DNA from: Tyzzerella sp. An114 | GTDB lineage: Bacteria; Bacillota; Clostridia; Lachnospirales; Anaerotignaceae | Reading direction: 5' to 3' | NCBI RefSeq assembly: GCF_002161055.1 | Contig: NZ_NFLT01000002.1 | Span: forward strand, 240,695 to 304,694 | DNA: 64,000 nucleotides | In this document: one piece after another, positions 1 to 7,813 of the stretch | How the letters are laid out: each line of letters opens with the position of its first letter | Position numbering within the stretch: the first letter of the stretch is position 1 | The notes under the pieces: model-generated | The model's input: only the letters and a program-made list of their open reading frames with translations | What the model was told of the DNA's origin: nothing | Database searches by the model: none | Position numbers and translations under genes: made by a program

Positions 1-974
1 ACTGCCGCTGCGACAGATATCATTACTGCAAAGGTAGTAACTTTCATACCTCCTGCCGTAGAACCGGGCGCACCGCCAATGATCATCAACAATGATGTAA
101 TCATCTGTCCAGTTTCGCTCATTGCATTCAAGTCCACGGTGTTAAAGCCTGCTGTTCTCGGTGTAACCGCTTGGAACAAGGATCCCCAAAAGCGTTCTGC
201 AAACGGAAGATGTGCCAGTTCAAAAAAGAAGAAGTAGACCGTTGGAATCAGTATCAATCCTGAGGTAACAGTAAGGATAACTTTGCTTTGCATACGGTAT
301 CGCTTTATGTGGATGCCATTGGTGCAAATATCTCTCCAAGTCAAAAATCCAAGTCCGCCGATGATAATCAGTAGTATGATTGCCAGATTGATAATTGGAT
401 TCGCAGCATATCCCATCAAAGAATTGAACAGAATACCATCATTTACAATGTCAAAACCGGCATTACAGAAGGCTGAGATGGAGTGAAATACTGCCATCCA
501 AAGACCTTCGCCAAATCCGTAATCCCCGATGAACACAGGAGCCATGATCGCTGCGCCCAAAAGCTCAATAATTACGATGCCTTTCAAGATGAAGCCAGTG
601 AATCGGACAATGCCGCCAACCTGCGGTGCGGAAATTGCATCCTGCATTGTGCTTCTTTGCATCAAGGAGATTTTCTTTCCTGCTGCCATTGTAATCGCAG
701 CAGCTACTGTGATAACGCCCATGCCGCCGATTTGAATTAACACAATAATGATTGCCTGCCCAAACGCTGTCCAATGTGCCGCCGTATCATAAACCACAAG
801 TCCGGTCACACAAACCGCCGAAGTCGATGTCAGCAGACAATCCAGAAACGGTGTAATCTCTCCACTTTTACTGGATACCGGCAGCATCAGAAGCAGCGCA
901 CCCAACAATATGACAGTGGCAAAACCGAGAATGATCATCTGTGAGGAGGATAATTTACGTTCCAGTTTTCCCAT
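1..974 (-). CDS. TrkH/KtrB-type potassium transporter subunit, cut by window edge
   Basis: Reading the minus strand from an ATG at 974 (good upstream GGAGG) gives MGKLERKLSSSQMIILGF and then an open frame to the window edge, about 324 residues. Three selectivity-filter-like loops are visible: SAVCVTGL, SAFCNAGFD and TPRTAGFN, the glycine-containing pore loops of the TrkH/KtrB superfamily; the fourth would lie to the left. Hydrophobic membrane segments alternate with these loops. The family mediates potassium uptake and normally works with a cytosolic TrkA/KtrA nucleotide-binding ring, whose gene should be sought outside the window. It lies on the GC-rich side of the sigK junction, so it is probably cargo of the mobile element. 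Confidence 0.85.
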   Translation of the reverse strand, partial: MGKLERKLSSSQMIILGFATVILLGALLLMLPVSSKSGEITPFLDCLLTSTSAVCVTGLVVYDTAAHWTAFGQAIIIVLIQIGGMGVITVAAAITMAAGKKISLMQRSTMQDAISAPQVGGIVRFTGFILKGIVIIELLGAAIMAPVFIGDYGFGEGLWMAVFHSISAFCNAGFDIVNDGILFNSLMGYAANPIINLAIILLIIIGGLGFLTWRDICTNGIHIKRYRMQSKVILTVTSGLILIPTVYFFFFELAHLPFAERFWGSLFQAVTPRTAGFNTVDLNAMSETGQMITSLLMIIGGAPGSTAGGMKVTTFAVMISVAAA

Positions 975-1075
975 CTCAACACCTCCAATGTTCGTTTTCT
1001 TAATTATATTATTGCATTTCAACCATAAAATGGGCATTAGCATGCCAGTTTTGGCATTAAATTCGCATTAAGATA

Positions 1076-1117
1076 AAGACCATCACTGGTTCTCAAATAG
1101 AGAACCGTGATGGCCTT
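1076..1117. terminator. Hairpin downstream of tnpV
   Basis: A long hairpin: AAGACCATCAC and TGGTTCTC pair with GAGAACC and GTGATGGCCTT around an AAATA loop, with one mismatch. T-rich DNA follows on the plus side and the tnpV stop codon is just beyond. It may end transcription or isolate tnpV from trkH. Between it and trkH lie three copies of GCATTA of unknown meaning. Confidence 0.55.
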
Positions 1118-1122
1118 CATTT

Positions 1123-1497
1123 TTAACAATATATCAATTCATTTAAGACGATTTCTTCCGCAGCATTGCGGATATTATTACAAGCACCTACCCAACCCAT
1201 CTGATCACGAGCTTTTAATTCCTCATTTACGCCTTGCTGCTCCTGCATTTGTTGGATCAGCAGTTTCATTCTCTGATGAGCTGTATCATCAATGCTATTT
1301 AAGTGAGAAACCAGTTTACCTCCGAACAAAAGCTCTGTGTACAGCCAAGGACGATGCTCTTTTATGTAGGCTTTACGCATACGACCATACTTTCCATAGT
1401 GGGGTTCTTCATCAACCGGCAGTTCCAAATCCGGATAATACATTCCGTCTGCTCCCAATGTATATGTACCGCCCATTTCTTCAAACAATGATTTCAT
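1123..1497 (-). CDS. tnpV: TnpV family transposon protein
   Basis: A 124-residue soluble protein starting MKSLFEEMGGTY, with the charged central part EEPHYGKYGRMRKAYIKEHRPWLYTELL (seen in pieces) and the C-terminal motif MGWVGACNNIRNAAEEIV. This matches the TnpV family carried by Tn4451-like mobilisable elements of clostridia, where it accompanies the TnpX recombinase; its molecular role is not established. The start at 1497 has GGAGG upstream. It is divergent from the recombinase, with 88 bp between them that must hold both promoters. Base composition matches the element and not the host. Confidence 0.85.
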   Translation of the reverse strand: MKSLFEEMGGTYTLGADGMYYPDLELPVDEEPHYGKYGRMRKAYIKEHRPWLYTELLFGGKLVSHLNSIDDTAHQRMKLLIQQMQEQQGVNEELKARDQMGWVGACNNIRNAAEEIVLNELIYC

Positions 1498-1515
1498 CGA
1501 AATACCTCCAATCTG

Positions 1516-1544
1516 TTTACTTTATAGATACGCTATGTTATAAT
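1516..1544 (+). promoter_or_regulatory. Putative promoter of the recombinase gene
   Basis: TATAAT at 1539-1544 is preceded, with a 17-bp spacer, by TTTACT as a weak -35. AAGGAGG lies ahead of the ATG at 1586. A SigE- or SigK-type mother-cell promoter would be expected for a true skin recombinase; I do not see one convincingly, and the visible match is sigma-A-like. Confidence 0.4.
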
Positions 1545-1585
1545 ACCACAAGACACATCACATATCAAGATAAGGAGGATATGAA

Positions 1586-3415
1586 ATGCGGAAAAATGGA
1601 GACATCATAGCTATCTATTCCCGTAAGTCAAAATTTACCGGAAAAGGTGAAAGTATCGGCAATCAGGTAGAACTATGTAAAGAATATGTTCGTGTGCATT
1701 TTGGCGATGCAGCAGTAGATAAAGTTGTGGTATATGAAGATGAGGGCTTTTCCGGTGGCAATCTGAATCGTCCGGATTTTAAGAAGATGATGGATGCTGC
1801 CAAGAAGCGTAAGTTCAAAGCTATCATAGTTTATCGTCTTGACCGTATCAGCCGTAATATAAGTGACTTTGCCAGCCTGATTGAAGAACTGGCTCGTCTG
1901 GATATTTCTTTTGTTTCTATTAAAGAGCAGTTTGACACAAGCACTCCTATGGGACGAGCTATGATGTATATCGCATCTGTTTTCTCTCAGCTGGAGCGTG
2001 AAACCATTGCGGAGCGTATCCGTGACAATATGCACGAACTGGCAAAGACCGGTCGCTGGCTTGGTGGCACAACACCTACTGGCTATGCTTCCGAAGCAGT
2101 TAAGAGCATTACCATTGATGGTAAATCAAAGAAAGCCTGCAAGCTGAAACTAATTCCGGATGAAGCTGATATTGTCAGAATGATTTATGACTTGTATATA
2201 GAAACAGATTCACTGACATTGACAGAAGCAGCTTTGATCAAACAAGGTATCAAGACAAAGAACAACAATTACTTTACCCGATTTTCCATCAAAGCTATTT
2301 TGCAGAATCCGGTTTATATGATTGCAGATGAAGATGCCTATAATTTCTTCATCCAGAACGACACAGACCTGTTCTCGGAGAAAGATGCCTTTGACAACAA
2401 GCACGGTATTATGGCTTACAATCGCACCGATCAGGAAAAAGGCAGAGCTACAAAATACCTGCCTGCAAGCGAGTGGATTGTATCTGTCGGCAAGCATCCG
2501 GGTTTGGTTCCAGGTAAAGTGTGGGTACAGATTCAAGAATCTTTAGAACGAAACAAATCCAAATCTTTCAGAAAACCACGCAGTAATGAAGCACTTCTGA
2601 CTGGCTTGTTGTTCTGTAGCTGCGGTGAGCGTATGTATCCGAAAATGAGCAAGCGCAAAACTGCGGATGACAAAGTGATTTACACCTATGTTTGCAAAAT
2701 GAAAGAACGCAGTCAGCGTTCTGTATGCAACAGTAAAAATGCCAATGGCAATACACTGGATATGGCTGTAATCGAGCAGATTAAAATGCTTGCAGAGGAC
2801 AAGGATACTTTCATTGCACAATTGGAACAGAGCCGCAGATTTTATACCGGTAATCGCATGGACTATGAACAGCGACTGGATGATCTGCGAAAGGAAAAGG
2901 CAGAGACAGAGAAGAAAATCAATTCTCTGGTAGACTCCCTTGTGGATATGGGAGACAGCCCTGCCAAGGCTCATGTAACCAAACGAATTGAGCAGTTGAA
3001 TGGAGAATACCAGTCTCTTGGACAGCGTATTCAGGAACTGGAGGGGCTGACTTCACAGCACGCTCTCAGCGATATTGAATTTGATTTGCTTCGTCAGCTG
3101 CTGACGATCTTCAAGGATGGTATTGATGAAATGACTGTCGAACAGAAACGTGCTGCCATTCGTACCATCGTACGTAAGGTGGTATGGGACGGTGTCAACG
3201 CTCATGTCATTCTGTTCGGTGTCAAAGATGATGAAATCGAATATCCGGAAATTGCTGCTGTTGCATCTGATAATAACGATGATGCTGATGGAACAGATGA
3301 ATTAGTAAACTTCTCTGATGTCGATTATGATATTGACGATATGGAGGATGACTGCCTGGGAAAAACTAATCCCCTCAGTGCATCAAAAACGCATTGGGGG
3401 GAGGATAGCAAATGA
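1586..3415 (+). CDS. Large serine recombinase (TnpX/SpoIVCA type)
   Basis: A 609-residue large serine recombinase that catalyses excision and integration by double-strand cleavage. The N-terminal resolvase domain (about 6-150) shows YSRKS with the likely nucleophile S15, SIGNQVELCKEYV, YRLDRISRN and a helix rich in ERETIAERI. A recombinase domain follows (about 160-330), then a zinc ribbon with FCSCGERMYPK and paired cysteines at YVCK and SVCNSK (about 345-395), a charged coiled coil (about 415-485), and an acidic tail rich in D and E. Its TGA stop lies inside the sigK junction sequence AATGA, so the gene abuts the element end as expected for an integrase acting on its own end. It lacks the low-GC codon bias of the host genes. 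Confidence 0.95.
   Translation: MRKNGDIIAIYSRKSKFTGKGESIGNQVELCKEYVRVHFGDAAVDKVVVYEDEGFSGGNLNRPDFKKMMDAAKKRKFKAIIVYRLDRISRNISDFASLIEELARLDISFVSIKEQFDTSTPMGRAMMYIASVFSQLERETIAERIRDNMHELAKTGRWLGGTTPTGYASEAVKSITIDGKSKKACKLKLIPDEADIVRMIYDLYIETDSLTLTEAALIKQGIKTKNNNYFTRFSIKAILQNPVYMIADEDAYNFFIQNDTDLFSEKDAFDNKHGIMAYNRTDQEKGRATKYLPASEWIVSVGKHPGLVPGKVWVQIQESLERNKSKSFRKPRSNEALLTGLLFCSCGERMYPKMSKRKTADDKVIYTYVCKMKERSQRSVCNSKNANGNTLDMAVIEQIKMLAEDKDTFIAQLEQSRRFYTGNRMDYEQRLDDLRKEKAETEKKINSLVDSLVDMGDSPAKAHVTKRIEQLNGEYQSLGQRIQELEGLTSQHALSDIEFDLLRQLLTIFKDGIDEMTVEQKRAAIRTIVRKVVWDGVNAHVILFGVKDDEIEYPEIAAVASDNNDDADGTDELVNFSDVDYDIDDMEDDCLGKTNPLSASKTHWGEDSK
3371..3401 (+). other. Dyad next to the recombination site
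   Basis: An 11-base arm (CCCCTCAGTGC) can pair with GCATTGGGGGG, two pairs being G-U if read as RNA, around the 9-base loop ATCAAAAAC. It lies inside the last codons of the recombinase gene, ten bases before the AATGA junction. It may be one recombinase binding arm of the attachment site, or an RNA hairpin limiting read-through into the sigK remnant. Confidence 0.45.
3411..3415 (+). other. Candidate recombination core of the sigK element
   Basis: AATGA is both the stop region of the recombinase (AAA TGA) and the codons for N-E of the conserved sigma-K sequence NEILMYLR. As I recall, the crossover of the B. subtilis skin element also lies in a 5-bp AATGA at this same codon pair, and TnpX-type enzymes exchange at a GA dinucleotide, which is contained here. 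The matching left copy is outside the window, so the exact crossover cannot be proven. Confidence 0.65.
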
Positions 3416-3767
3416 AATATTGATGTATCTTAGAGCTGGAAAAAAATACAGTTCTGATTTATATCTTGAAGAACCTATAGGTAGCGACAGTGACGGAAAT
3501 GAAATAGTTATGATGGATATTATAAGTTCTAAACAGGAAGATATAGATGAAAAAATATATAAAAAGCAACAAATAGAAATACTTTTAAATAAACTTAATG
3601 ATGTACTTGAGGATAGGGAAAGAGATATATTGATAATGAGATACGGACTTTTTAATACGGATGAGATGACACAAATTGAGATAGCGGAAAAATTAAATAT
3701 AAGTCGTTCTTATGTAAGCAGAATAGAGAAAAAAGCAGTTGAAAAACTTGGAAAATATTTTTATTAA
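3411..3767 (+). CDS. sigK: sigK, 3' half: C-terminal part of sporulation sigma-K, split by the element
   Basis: 118 codons encode the C-terminal half of the late mother-cell sigma factor: NEILMYLRAGKK, EPIGSDSDGNEIVMMDI (compare DPIGQDKEGNEISLIDV in B. subtilis SigK), a region-4 helix-turn-helix around RERDILIMRYGL, and ISRSYVSRIEKKA. SigE has a different middle section, so sigma-K is the better match. Region 2, needed for core binding and -10 recognition, is missing. The frame runs open back into the recombinase gene as far as 3318, but no ribosome site serves it, so this half is probably not translated until the element is excised. A terminator follows the stop. Confidence 0.92.
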   Translation, partial: NEILMYLRAGKKYSSDLYLEEPIGSDSDGNEIVMMDIISSKQEDIDEKIYKKQQIEILLNKLNDVLEDRERDILIMRYGLFNTDEMTQIEIAEKLNISRSYVSRIEKKAVEKLGKYFY

Positions 3768-3770
3768 ATA

Positions 3771-3803
3771 AAAAACCTCCTAACTTTATTTTAGGAGGTT
3801 TTT
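3771..3803. terminator. Bidirectional terminator between sigK and the iron importer
   Basis: A perfect 13-bp stem, AAAAACCTCCTAA with TTAGGAGGTTTTT, around a 7-base loop. A-tracts and T-tracts on both sides let it serve sigK on the plus strand and the importer operon on the minus strand. Confidence 0.9.
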
Positions 3804-3808
3804 ATATA

Positions 3809-4774
3809 TTATTTTAATAATTCACTTTCTAAATCCTGTAACATAATATCTAAAGCAGTAATTCCACCTTCAGCAGTGTACCATACATCAGGATTTTTTA
3901 AATAAATAATATTTCCATTTTTATAAGCATCAGTTTTCATTACAAGTTCGTTTTCAACAATTTCTTTTGCAAGTTTAGCTCCATCTGTTGCAATAGCAGC
4001 ATCTTTATCAAGAATAAAAATGTAGTCTGGGTTTAATTCAAGTACAAGTTCAAAAGATGATTCATTTCCATGAGTTGAAGTTTCTTCTTTATTTATGATA
4101 CCTATATTTTCATATCCTATTTCTTTTCCTATTATTGAGCATCTTCCGTCATTTCCAAGAATATTAAAACTTCCACTTGTAACCATACCTATAATGGCAT
4201 TTTTACCTTTTGCATTTTCTGCAAGTTTGTCTATACGATTTTGAAAATCTGCAAGTTTTTCTTCAACTTCATTTTCTTTTCCAAATATTGATGCAATAGT
4301 ATTTGCGTTTTTTCTTATGCTTTCCATAGTGCCGATTTCAGTATCTATTGAAAGATATACAACAGGGGCAATCTGGCTTAATGCATCGTAAGACTCACTT
4401 AAACGACCACCAATAAATATAATATCAGGTTCAACAGATGCAACAGCTTCCAAATCAGCTTCTTTTATTGTTCCTATGTTTTTTACATTTTCATCTGTTA
4501 CATATTTTTGTAAATAGTCTAAAGATGTTTTTGCAGAACCAACAATTCTATCACCAAGACCTAAATTATCAATAATATCCATAGATGGCATATCAAGTAT
4601 TGCTACTCTCTGTGGATCAAAAGGAACTTCCAACTGAATTTCTTCTTTGTTTCCGTTTAATGATGTTATTGTAATTGTATCTTTTACTTCTGTTGTCTCC
4701 TGTGTTTTTGTGGCACAACCAACTAAGTTTGCTACAACTAACATTAATGCAAAAATTTTAGTGATTTTTTTCAT
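3809..4774 (-). CDS. Iron-siderophore ABC transporter, substrate-binding lipoprotein (YclQ/FatB-like)
   Basis: 321 residues. The N-terminus MKKITKIFALMLVVANLVGC is a lipoprotein signal peptide with lipobox LVGC (Cys20), so the protein is anchored on the outer face of the membrane. The rest fits a cluster-III periplasmic-binding fold: PQRVAILDMPSMDIIDNLGL, EADLEAVASVEPDIIFIGGR, and a C-terminal ITALDIMLQDL. Family knowledge: YclQ and FatB bind ferric catecholate or petrobactin-type siderophores. It is the last gene of a four-gene operon in the order permease, permease, ATPase, binding protein, the same as yclNOPQ. The ligand cannot be told from sequence. Confidence 0.9.
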   Translation of the reverse strand: MKKITKIFALMLVVANLVGCATKTQETTEVKDTITITSLNGNKEEIQLEVPFDPQRVAILDMPSMDIIDNLGLGDRIVGSAKTSLDYLQKYVTDENVKNIGTIKEADLEAVASVEPDIIFIGGRLSESYDALSQIAPVVYLSIDTEIGTMESIRKNANTIASIFGKENEVEEKLADFQNRIDKLAENAKGKNAIIGMVTSGSFNILGNDGRCSIIGKEIGYENIGIINKEETSTHGNESSFELVLELNPDYIFILDKDAAIATDGAKLAKEIVENELVMKTDAYKNGNIIYLKNPDVWYTAEGGITALDIMLQDLESELLK

Positions 4775-4788
4775 GATAATCCTCCAAA

Positions 4789-5541
4789 TTAATAGTAAAT
4801 TGATAATGGTTTTCCTTGTATTTCTAATATTTCAAAATCTACATTATATATTTCCGAAAGTGTCTCTTTGTTTATAACTTCTTTTACAGTTCCAAATTTT
4901 GCAATCTGTCCGTTTTTCATGGCACAAATATAATCAGAATAAAAAGCGGCGTAATTTATTTCATGAAGAACAAGTATAACTGTTTTTCCAAGTTCATCAC
5001 ATAATTTTCTTACAATTTTCATCATATTTGTAGCATGATAAATATCAAGATTGTTTGTAGGTTCATCAAGCATTACATATTCTGTGTTTTGAGCAATTAC
5101 CATTGCAATATAAGCCCTTTGACGCTGTCCACCTGAAAGTTCATCTATAAAACGGTCTTCAAAATCATTTAATTCCATATAAGATATGGCTTTGTCAACC
5201 ATTTTTTTGTCTTCCTCTGTAAGTCTGTTTCCGGAGTAGGGGAAACGACCGAAGGACACAAGCTCACGGACTGTAAGTTTCATTTGAACGTTGTTTGTTT
5301 GTGTCAATATAGCAAGACGTTTTGAAAGTTCATTACTTTTATATTTTTTTATGTTTTTACCTTCAAAGTTTACAACACCTTCATCTTGAGCCATTAAACG
5401 TGAAATTATATTTAAAACTGTTGACTTTCCAGCTCCATTAGGTCCAATCATTGATATTACAGATTTTTTAGGTATTTCAAAACTGACAGAGTTTAATACT
5501 TTTTTTCCGTCATAGTGTTTACTTAATTTTTCAATAATCAT
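4789..5541 (-). CDS. Iron-siderophore ABC transporter, ATP-binding protein (YclP-like)
   Basis: 250 residues with the full ABC ATPase set: Walker A GPNGAGKST (about 34-42), Q-loop LTQTNN, signature LSGGQRQR (about 136-143), Walker B YVMLDEPTNNLD, and the switch histidine in VLHEINYAAFYSD. The spacing and the NVQMKLTVRELVSFGRFPYSGNRLT segment are those of FecE/FepC-type metal-chelate importers. It powers the two neighbouring permeases. The start overlaps the end of the upstream permease almost exactly, with a ribosome site inside that gene, so translation is probably coupled. Confidence 0.93.
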   Translation of the reverse strand: MIIEKLSKHYDGKKVLNSVSFEIPKKSVISMIGPNGAGKSTVLNIISRLMAQDEGVVNFEGKNIKKYKSNELSKRLAILTQTNNVQMKLTVRELVSFGRFPYSGNRLTEEDKKMVDKAISYMELNDFEDRFIDELSGGQRQRAYIAMVIAQNTEYVMLDEPTNNLDIYHATNMMKIVRKLCDELGKTVILVLHEINYAAFYSDYICAMKNGQIAKFGTVKEVINKETLSEIYNVDFEILEIQGKPLSIYY

Positions 5542-5542
5542 T

Positions 5543-6520
5543 TTATACTCTCCTGTTTGTTAATAATAAATATAGGAAATATATTCCTCCTCCAACTGTT
5601 ATAAATACACTTATAGGCATTGAATATGTATATACATGTTCAACTATAATTTGACCGCCTATTAAAACAATAATTCCAAATAGAGTAGAACCTAAAATTA
5701 AATGGGTGTGTCTGTATGTTTTAAATAATTGTCTTGATAAATTTGCAATTATAAGACCTAAAAATGATATTGGTCCTACCATAGCTGTTGCTATTGCTAT
5801 ACAAAGTGTAACACCTAAAAGAAGTTTTCTTATACATACATCATAGTCAACACCAAGGTTTATAGCTTGTGCTTTACCTAAAGTTATAACATCTAAAAGA
5901 GCTAACTCTTTTCTTAAAGCATAGGCAAGTAATACAAGAAGAATGATTGAAAATATAATTATTTCAGTGTTTATATTGTTAAAACTTGCAACAAGACTTG
6001 AAAGTAAAGTGTCATATTCGTTAGGGTCCATAATTCTTGTCAATGTTGTCTGTATACTTGTGAATAATGATGTTAAAACTGTTCCTATCAAAAGTACATA
6101 TAAAACATTGTGCTTTGTTTTTTTGAAAAGATAACTGTATATTGTTGTTGCAACAACAGCCATTAAAATTAAATCAAAGGCAAATGATAAATTTGAATTT
6201 GTTGCAATTATACTTGCTGAACCTGCAAAAAATACAACTGCTGTATGTATTAATGAATATAGAGAGTTCATACCAAGTAAACATGGTGTTACAATTCTAT
6301 TATTTATTACTGACTGAAATATTATTGAAGCACCACCTATTGAAATGGACACAATAATCATAACAATCAGTTTTGGAAATCTTATTTTCATAGCAAATGA
6401 AAGTAATCTTGAGTTTTCAAAATTTAAGTCTATTAACATGTATGTTATTACAGCTATAATTGCCATAAATGTTAATACTATAAATTTGTTTGTATTATTT
6501 CTTTTGGCTATTGACTGCAT
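5543..6520 (-). CDS. Iron-siderophore ABC transporter permease (YclO-like)
   Basis: 325 residues with about nine hydrophobic segments typical of FecCD permeases, including RFPKLIVMIIVSISIGGASIIFQSVINN, LGVDYDVCIRKLLLGVTLCIAIATAMVGPISFLGLIIANL (the ATPase-coupling region) and a hydrophobic C-terminus. It pairs with the upstream permease as a heterodimer, like YclN/YclO. I chose the ATG at 6520 because GGAGG is nine bases upstream; an in-frame ATG at 6526 is only three bases from that ribosome site. Either start overlaps the end of the preceding gene. Confidence 0.88.
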   Translation of the reverse strand: MQSIAKRNNTNKFIVLTFMAIIAVITYMLIDLNFENSRLLSFAMKIRFPKLIVMIIVSISIGGASIIFQSVINNRIVTPCLLGMNSLYSLIHTAVVFFAGSASIIATNSNLSFAFDLILMAVVATTIYSYLFKKTKHNVLYVLLIGTVLTSLFTSIQTTLTRIMDPNEYDTLLSSLVASFNNINTEIIIFSIILLVLLAYALRKELALLDVITLGKAQAINLGVDYDVCIRKLLLGVTLCIAIATAMVGPISFLGLIIANLSRQLFKTYRHTHLILGSTLFGIIVLIGGQIIVEHVYTYSMPISVFITVGGGIYFLYLLLTNRRV

Positions 6521-7518
6521 GAACATTTACCTCCAATTTTTAATGCTATGGCTTTACGTCCATTGTTGAGACGATAGAACAGCATTATAATAAAAAGTAT
6601 ACTTCCAAGAACACCTATTATAAGTTCAATAGGAAGTTCATAAGGTAATATTATAACTCTGCCTATTATGTCGCATATTAGAACAAATAAAGCTCCAAAA
6701 AGGGCTGTATCAATCAATGTTCCTCTTATTTTGTCCCCTTTAAACATTGTGACAATGTTTGGAACAATAAGACCTATATAAGATATTGAACCTACAACTA
6801 CTACAATACTTCCTGTAATCATAGCGGATATTGCAAGACCACAAAACAATACTAAGTTATAATTTACACCTAAATTTTTTGAGAAATCTTTTCCCATACC
6901 AACTATATTAAAGTGATTTGAAAATATAAATGCTATTATTATAAGTGGTAAAACCATATATACTATTTCATATCTTCCACGAATAACTGAAGAAAAGTGA
7001 CCTACAAGCCATGATGATAAAGCTTGAGTCATTTCGTATTTATAGGCAATATAGTTTGTTACTCCACCTATAATGTTGTTAAACATTATACCGACAAGGG
7101 GAACCATTACAACATCTTTAAACTGTATTTTTTGAACGAAAGATACAAAAATTATTGTTCCTAGTATTGAAAATACAAAAGCAAATATTGCACGTGTCCA
7201 TATTGTTGATGCTGGCATGAATAACAATGCTATTAATATTCCAAATTGAGCTGATGAAATTGTTGCACCTGTTGTGGGAGATACAAACTTATTCATACAC
7301 AATTGTTGCATTATAAGACCGGCTACACTCATTCCAAATCCTGTACATAATATTGCTAAAAGTCTTGGAAGTCGTGATATAAAAAATAATTCAATTTGAT
7401 ATATATCACCTGTCATAAGTGAAAAAATATCAATATCAATTACTCCGATAAATAGAGATATAAAGGACAAAACTATTAAAGTTATTGTTAAAATAATTGT
7501 TGAGTAGTATGTTTTGAT
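6508..7518 (-). CDS. Iron-siderophore ABC transporter permease (YclN-like), apparent ATC start
   Basis: FecCD-type permease, first gene of the operon. The conserved part has RLPRLLAILCTGFGMSVAGLIMQQLCMNKFVSPTTGA, LGVNYNLVLFCGLAISAMITGSIVVVVGSISYIGLIVPNI and about nine membrane helices. No ATG lies near the expected N-terminus. Downstream of a strong AAAGGAG the frame reads ATC AAA ACA TAC TAC TCA, which would be MKTYYS if the third base were G; spacing is seven bases. The next candidate is TTG at 7470, 16 codons later, with no ribosome site and inside the first membrane segment. I annotate the ATC as start; a point mutation or sequence error is possible. Confidence 0.8.
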   Translation of the reverse strand: MKTYYSTIILTITLIVLSFISLFIGVIDIDIFSLMTGDIYQIELFFISRLPRLLAILCTGFGMSVAGLIMQQLCMNKFVSPTTGATISSAQFGILIALLFMPASTIWTRAIFAFVFSILGTIIFVSFVQKIQFKDVVMVPLVGIMFNNIIGGVTNYIAYKYEMTQALSSWLVGHFSSVIRGRYEIVYMVLPLIIIAFIFSNHFNIVGMGKDFSKNLGVNYNLVLFCGLAISAMITGSIVVVVGSISYIGLIVPNIVTMFKGDKIRGTLIDTALFGALFVLICDIIGRVIILPYELPIELIIGVLGSILFIIMLFYRLNNGRKAIALKIGGKCSCSQ

Positions 7519-7544
7519 AAAAATTCTCCTTTCTTAGTTAGAAT

Positions 7545-7577
7545 AAGCTAACTTCATCCCAATAAAAAAGTTAGCTT
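7545..7577 (-). promoter_or_regulatory. Leader hairpin or operator of the iron importer operon
   Basis: Perfect 10-bp inverted repeat, AAGCTAACTT and AAGTTAGCTT, with a 13-base spacer, between the putative promoter and the ribosome site of the first permease. TTAG and CTAA half-sites resemble DtxR-type operators, but the wide spacer fits an RNA hairpin better. Iron control is inferred from gene content only. Confidence 0.45.
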
Positions 7578-7589
7578 GCGCTATCTTCT

Positions 7590-7623
7590 GATATAGGTTA
7601 TCAAAAAAATATTACTTTGTCAA
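7590..7623 (-). promoter_or_regulatory. Putative promoter with overlapping GATA/TATC dyad
   Basis: On the minus strand TTGACA (7618-7623) is followed after 17 bp by TAACCT, a moderate -10. The -10 lies within the imperfect palindrome GATATAGGTTATC (7590-7602), whose ends GATA and TATC resemble the outer parts of a Fur box. This fits iron repression but is not conclusive. The DNA from 7624 to about 7813 is featureless and AT-rich. Confidence 0.4.
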
Positions 7624-7813
7624 TTATTTTTTTATTATAAATTTTATTTTGTAACTGATATATATGTTAATTTGATTATTGTAAATATTTTTATGTAGTA
7701 AGTGAAGGTTATATTTTCATTAATTTTCAATTTTTATATTAATTTTATGTAAAAGTTAATGTTAACAGTTTTTGATTGAAATATATAAAATATATGTTTA
7801 AATTATATAATAC

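Larger units (their letters stand above)
1..3415. mobile_element. Right part of a serine-recombinase element inserted in sigK (skin-like)
   Basis: This segment is clearly richer in G and C than the AT-rich DNA that begins directly after position 3415. It carries TnpV and a large serine recombinase, both typical of Tn4451-type elements, plus part of a potassium transporter. It ends exactly where the coding sequence for the C-terminal half of sigma-K begins. Family knowledge: B. subtilis and C. difficile carry skin elements at the homologous place in sigK, excised in the mother cell by a serine recombinase. The left end is outside the window, so size and full gene content are unknown. It could be a true developmental skin element or a recent Tn4451-like insertion that disrupts sigK. 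Confidence 0.85.

Noticed and set aside
1107..1610. Plus-strand open frame of 167 codons over tnpV
   Set aside because: It is antisense to a recognised TnpV protein, has no ribosome site and no protein-like pattern.
3318..3410. Upstream extension of the sigK remnant frame within the recombinase gene
   Set aside because: The residues do not resemble sigma-K and the bases encode the conserved-length tail of the recombinase in another frame.
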